Under the pieces are notes generated by a model. The model worked only from the letters and a program-made list of their open reading frames with translations, was not told where the DNA came from and ran no database searches. A stretch of DNA of 64,000 nucleotides, from positions 48,939 to 112,938 of the forward strand of contig JAUTCR010000052.1 of the NCBI GenBank assembly GCA_030673895.1. Reading direction: 5' to 3'. A program made the position numbers and the translations under genes. Position 1 is the stretch's first letter, and each line of letters opens with the position of its first letter. Shown piece after piece: positions 61,180 to 64,000 of the stretch. This DNA is from Verrucomicrobiota bacterium JB023 (lineage in GTDB: Bacteria > Verrucomicrobiota > Verrucomicrobiia > Verrucomicrobiales > Akkermansiaceae).

Positions 61180-63123
61180 TCAGGATTCCGTCACTTCTCC
61201 CGAGCGATAGGCTTGCAGGAGATGATTCAGGGAAGTGAGCTGGGCCTGGAGGTCCTCACTCTCATGGGTCTGGGCGATGGTCTTGGCAGGGGAGTGCTTC
61301 CGTAGCTCTCTCAGCTGGGGAATCATGTCGTCTTGGCATTCGAGGAAATGTTCGATGGACTCGAAGTGGGAATGCTCGGCTAGGCGGATGCCATTGGGGC
61401 CCATAACGAGGGTGTAGCCATGGTCGCCGTAGGCTTCTGAAAAGGCGCCGTCGATGGTGACTGCATTGCCGCCCTTCTTCACCGGATCTTCTCCTTTTTC
61501 CACTTTGACGGGCACATGCCCGTTGACGATGAGGACATCGTCCCCGACCCCGAAGGCGCGGCCCACTTGCCTGCAAAACTCGGCGTCATGAATCTTCTGG
61601 AAGTAAGGATCCTTGATCTCCTTATGAGTCTCCGGGTCATCCAGGAAGTAGCGCTCGAAGGTCGTCATCTGTGACTTGCCAAAGAGAGGCGAATCGCCGT
61701 GGACCCAGAGCCAGTAGAAGAAATCGAGCTCATCAGTCACCGTATGAGCTCCCTGCCGGTACGCTCGGCGGACAATTTGCTCCAGCTCGTGGAAGAGTGG
61801 TTTCCCGCTGACTCGTTGCTCGCCGAGCTGGACCTCGCGGAAGCTACCGTCCTCATTGGTCGGCACGCAGGCGTGGAAGATGAGAGCCTCGTCCCGACGG
61901 AGATAAAGCCCGCCCTGCTTGACGAGGAAGAGCATGTGCTCCCAGAGGCGGGGGCTCGAGACGAAGGATTCCTTGAGTCGATCCATGCAGACCTGCTCCT
62001 CTGCTGAGAGGGCGTAGGGATCGTCTGGATCGATTGTCGGAAAGTGGGTGTCTCTCAGCGGATGGATTTTGCCATCCAGTGTGATAGTTCCCTTCTCATA
62101 ATCAATGAGATGCAGATGCCGGCGATTCTCCATCTCCCACTCGGGATGACGCTCGATGATGGGGCTCATCAGCTTGAACTCGAGAATGGCAACCGCCTTG
62201 TGCATGCGCGCGACCAGCTCCTCGTCCATGAAGTCGGAGGAGCGCTTGGGGAAGAAGCAGCTGGCAGGATCATCCCCATAAATTGTCTTGGCGAGATTGG
62301 CCAAGGGCGAGAGGAGGATACCGTATCCTTCCTCCAGTTGCCAAAGACGCAGATAGCGCAGCGAGATGCGGAGGACTGTGGCAATGAGCACCTCGGAGCC
62401 CAGGGTGGCTCCCATCCAGGTGATGTCGTGATTGCCCCAGGTGAAGCAGACCTTGGGCTGATTCTTCAAGAAGTGGATGACGTGGTCGCCCCGCTCACCA
62501 CGATCAAAGAGGTCGCCCGCCACCACGACCTCCGAGACGACCAGATTACGGACTAGACGCGATGCCTCATGCAGGGCGACGATATCGTGATCATAATCGG
62601 AAAGCGCGTCGATCATGGAGTCCACGTACTCGGGATTCCGTTGGAAAGAGACTTCGTCGAGCAGAGCGATGAAGAGGACGCGGAAGTCCTCCTTCATCAG
62701 GCTAAGAAGCTCCTCCTTGGTCACGGTCTTGGCCAGGTGGCGGACCAGGCGGAATTGGAGGCGAAGAAGCTTCTTCACCTTAGTGAGGCGCCATTCCACG
62801 TTTTTGATACGGTCTTGATAGCTGCGCATTTTCTCCACCGGGTAGTAGAGGAAGGCGAGGAAGATGGACTTCTCTTCATCCGTGAGTTCATCCCCGAAGA
62901 CCTCGTCGACGAGATTGCTCAGGCCTCCCGAGGCATTGTTGATGACGTGGCGGAGCTTGCGGGCGTCACCGTGCACGTCGCTGATGATGTGGATGCGCTC
63001 CTTGGGCAAAGTGAGCTTCGCCTGGAGAAGAGCAATCTGCGACAGGACCGAGGTGGAGGTCGGAAACTGTCGCGCGAGCAGACTCAGGGTAGGAGCGCAA
63101 AACTCGGACATTGGGTGATTCAT
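61180..63123 (-). CDS. fbp: Fructose-1,6-bisphosphatase, class 3
   Basis: Gluconeogenic enzyme converting fructose-1,6-bisphosphate to fructose-6-phosphate. The 647-residue length and motifs match the Firmicutes-type class 3 FBPase, a calcineurin-like metallophosphatase: HIISDVHGDARKLRHVINN and VVVAGDLFDRGERGDHVIHFL (metal Asp and His), VCFTWGNHDITWMGA, and later NGHVPVKVEKGEDPVKKGG. The long insert between the first motifs (about 65-190) is normal for the family. The start MNHPMSEFCAPTLSLLARQFP lies 122 bases from the divergent ileS start. MSEF at codon 5 is an alternative start. Confidence 0.95.
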   Translation of the reverse strand: MNHPMSEFCAPTLSLLARQFPTSTSVLSQIALLQAKLTLPKERIHIISDVHGDARKLRHVINNASGGLSNLVDEVFGDELTDEEKSIFLAFLYYPVEKMRSYQDRIKNVEWRLTKVKKLLRLQFRLVRHLAKTVTKEELLSLMKEDFRVLFIALLDEVSFQRNPEYVDSMIDALSDYDHDIVALHEASRLVRNLVVSEVVVAGDLFDRGERGDHVIHFLKNQPKVCFTWGNHDITWMGATLGSEVLIATVLRISLRYLRLWQLEEGYGILLSPLANLAKTIYGDDPASCFFPKRSSDFMDEELVARMHKAVAILEFKLMSPIIERHPEWEMENRRHLHLIDYEKGTITLDGKIHPLRDTHFPTIDPDDPYALSAEEQVCMDRLKESFVSSPRLWEHMLFLVKQGGLYLRRDEALIFHACVPTNEDGSFREVQLGEQRVSGKPLFHELEQIVRRAYRQGAHTVTDELDFFYWLWVHGDSPLFGKSQMTTFERYFLDDPETHKEIKDPYFQKIHDAEFCRQVGRAFGVGDDVLIVNGHVPVKVEKGEDPVKKGGNAVTIDGAFSEAYGDHGYTLVMGPNGIRLAEHSHFESIEHFLECQDDMIPQLRELRKHSPAKTIAQTHESEDLQAQLTSLNHLLQAYRSGEVTES

Positions 63124-63245
63124 GGCATATTTCGGAGGCTTTGGAAATAACGGATCCCCGCCGCTTGATGAGATGGGGCCGTTTCGGATTTGCGCTCAGA
63201 GCCCAAGGCCCCTAGTCTGCGCGGCCCCCGACGAGGGGTCTTGTC

Positions 63246-64000
63246 ATGAGCGAGGTGAATTACAAAGAGACGATTTGCTTGCCCCAGACCACATTTCCCA
63301 TGAAGGGGAACTTGGTCAACCGGGAGCCCGAGCGTTTGCAGAAGTGGAACGACGAGGGACTCTACGGGCGAATTATCGCGCGGCGCCGTGAGCAGGGCGC
63401 GCCTCGGTTCATCCTTCATGACGGTCCGCCGTTCGCCAACGGGGATGTCCACATGGGGACGGCCTTGAACAAGGTCCTGAAGGATTTCGTCGTCAAGTCG
63501 CGCACCATGGCAGGATTCGAGGTGCCCTTCGTGCCCGGCTGGGACTGCCACGGTCTCCCGATTGAATTCAAGGTGATGCAGGACGCACGGGACAAGGAGC
63601 CGGCTGAGATCCGGACTCTCTGCAAGGAGTTCGCTGAGCAATGGATCGACGTGCAGCGGACTTCCTTCCGTCGCTTGGGCGTCTTTGGTGATTGGGAAAA
63701 TCCTTACCTCACCATGGCACCCTCCTATGAGGCGGATATCCTGCGAACCTTCGCCAAGCTGGTGGAGGACGGCCGGGTCTATCAAAGTAAGAAGCCTGTC
63801 CAGTGGTCCTACGGAGCGCGGACCGCTCTGGCCGAAGCCGAGGTCGAATACCAGGACAAGGAAAGCACGGCGATTTACGTCGCGTTCGAGTTGGAAGGAG
63901 ATGCCTTCCCCGGTCACTCGCTGGTGATCTGGACGACCACTCCGTGGACGCTGCCAGCGAACCTAGGCATCGCGGTCCATGAGCGCTTTGTCTATGTCGC
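63246..64000 (+). CDS. ileS: Isoleucyl-tRNA synthetase, N-terminal part (cut by window edge)
   Basis: Charges tRNA-Ile with isoleucine. The first 251 codons are in the window. MSEVNYKETICLPQTTFPMKGNL and RFILHDGPPFANGDVHMG are class I IleS signatures. The HIGH-type motif reads HMGT (residues 69-72) where the usual sequence is HxGH, then ALNKVLKDFVVKSRTMAGF and VPGWDCHGLPIE. The latter continues the typical IleS N-terminal order up to WTTTPWTLPANLGIAVH near the edge. The KMSKS loop, editing domain and anticodon domain are off-window. Confidence 0.96.
   Translation, partial: MSEVNYKETICLPQTTFPMKGNLVNREPERLQKWNDEGLYGRIIARRREQGAPRFILHDGPPFANGDVHMGTALNKVLKDFVVKSRTMAGFEVPFVPGWDCHGLPIEFKVMQDARDKEPAEIRTLCKEFAEQWIDVQRTSFRRLGVFGDWENPYLTMAPSYEADILRTFAKLVEDGRVYQSKKPVQWSYGARTALAEAEVEYQDKESTAIYVAFELEGDAFPGHSLVIWTTTPWTLPANLGIAVHERFVYV

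Noticed and set aside
63124..63245. A T-box leader for ileS
   Set aside because: The intergenic space of about 120 bases is too short and shows no T-box consensus.

Overview
The window reads as one chromosomal stretch of a moderately GC-rich, Gram-negative, probably marine member of the Verrucomicrobiota. Pointers to this are PEP-CTERM proteins, a very large prepilin-like protein of the Verru_Chthon cassette A type, tandem formylglycine sulfatases, a DUF1080 protein, several secreted proteins ending in a thrombospondin-3/'DLxxW' module, and mostly housekeeping genes with little operon order. There are no rRNAs, CRISPR arrays, transposases, integrases or phage genes.

Layout. 1-7 kb: truncated fatty-acid desaturase, secreted S9 peptidase, TPR/secretin-N protein, ABC-2-type permease with a rhomboid-like protein, MazG, lipoprotein. 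7-14 kb: M42 aminopeptidase, threonine synthase and homoserine kinase flanking a divergent redoxin gene, a secreted protein, a zinc-ribbon membrane protein, RlpA, HU/IHF. 14-20 kb: MutY, TPR protein, peroxiredoxin, valine-pyruvate aminotransferase, parvulin isomerase. 19.9-24 kb: an RNA-centred locus with a structured leader, SEC-C protein, HNH nuclease, a tRNA-like RNA joined to a long helix, slipin and RtcB ligase. 24-29 kb: envelope genes (L,D-transpeptidase, cardiolipin synthase, NlpC/P60-like lipoprotein, a PEP-CTERM protein) and FtsY. 29-40 kb: a 1930-residue modular surface protein, an alcohol dehydrogenase and the 1226-residue prepilin-like protein. 40-46 kb: glycerophosphodiesterase, DUF1080 protein, an unusual uracil-DNA glycosylase, MenH-like hydrolase, a CorA-like/TAXI pair. 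46-57 kb: helical-repeat protein, beta-helix/ricin protein, SASA esterase, two sulfatases. 56.7-58.6 kb: molybdopterin genes moaE, a mobA-moaD fusion and moaC. 58.7-64 kb: secreted protein, TMEM43 protein, a second PEP-CTERM protein, class 3 FBPase and the start of ileS.

Two observations stand out. First, the redoxin gene at 9806-10294 has an in-frame TGA exactly where the family has its first CxxC cysteine, followed at the right distance by a 6-bp hairpin with a GU-containing loop. It is very probably a selenoprotein (U-P-F-C) that a standard gene caller would truncate. Second, between the HNH gene and slipin-rtcB lies a 74-nt tRNA-like fold with intact D and T arms but a non-decoding anticodon loop, followed after two bases by a 17-bp helix closing about 150 nt. 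Its place beside RtcB recalls bacterial RNA-repair operons that carry tRNA-mimicking Y RNAs, and it may be an undescribed RNA partner. All family assignments come from reading motifs; no database search was possible.
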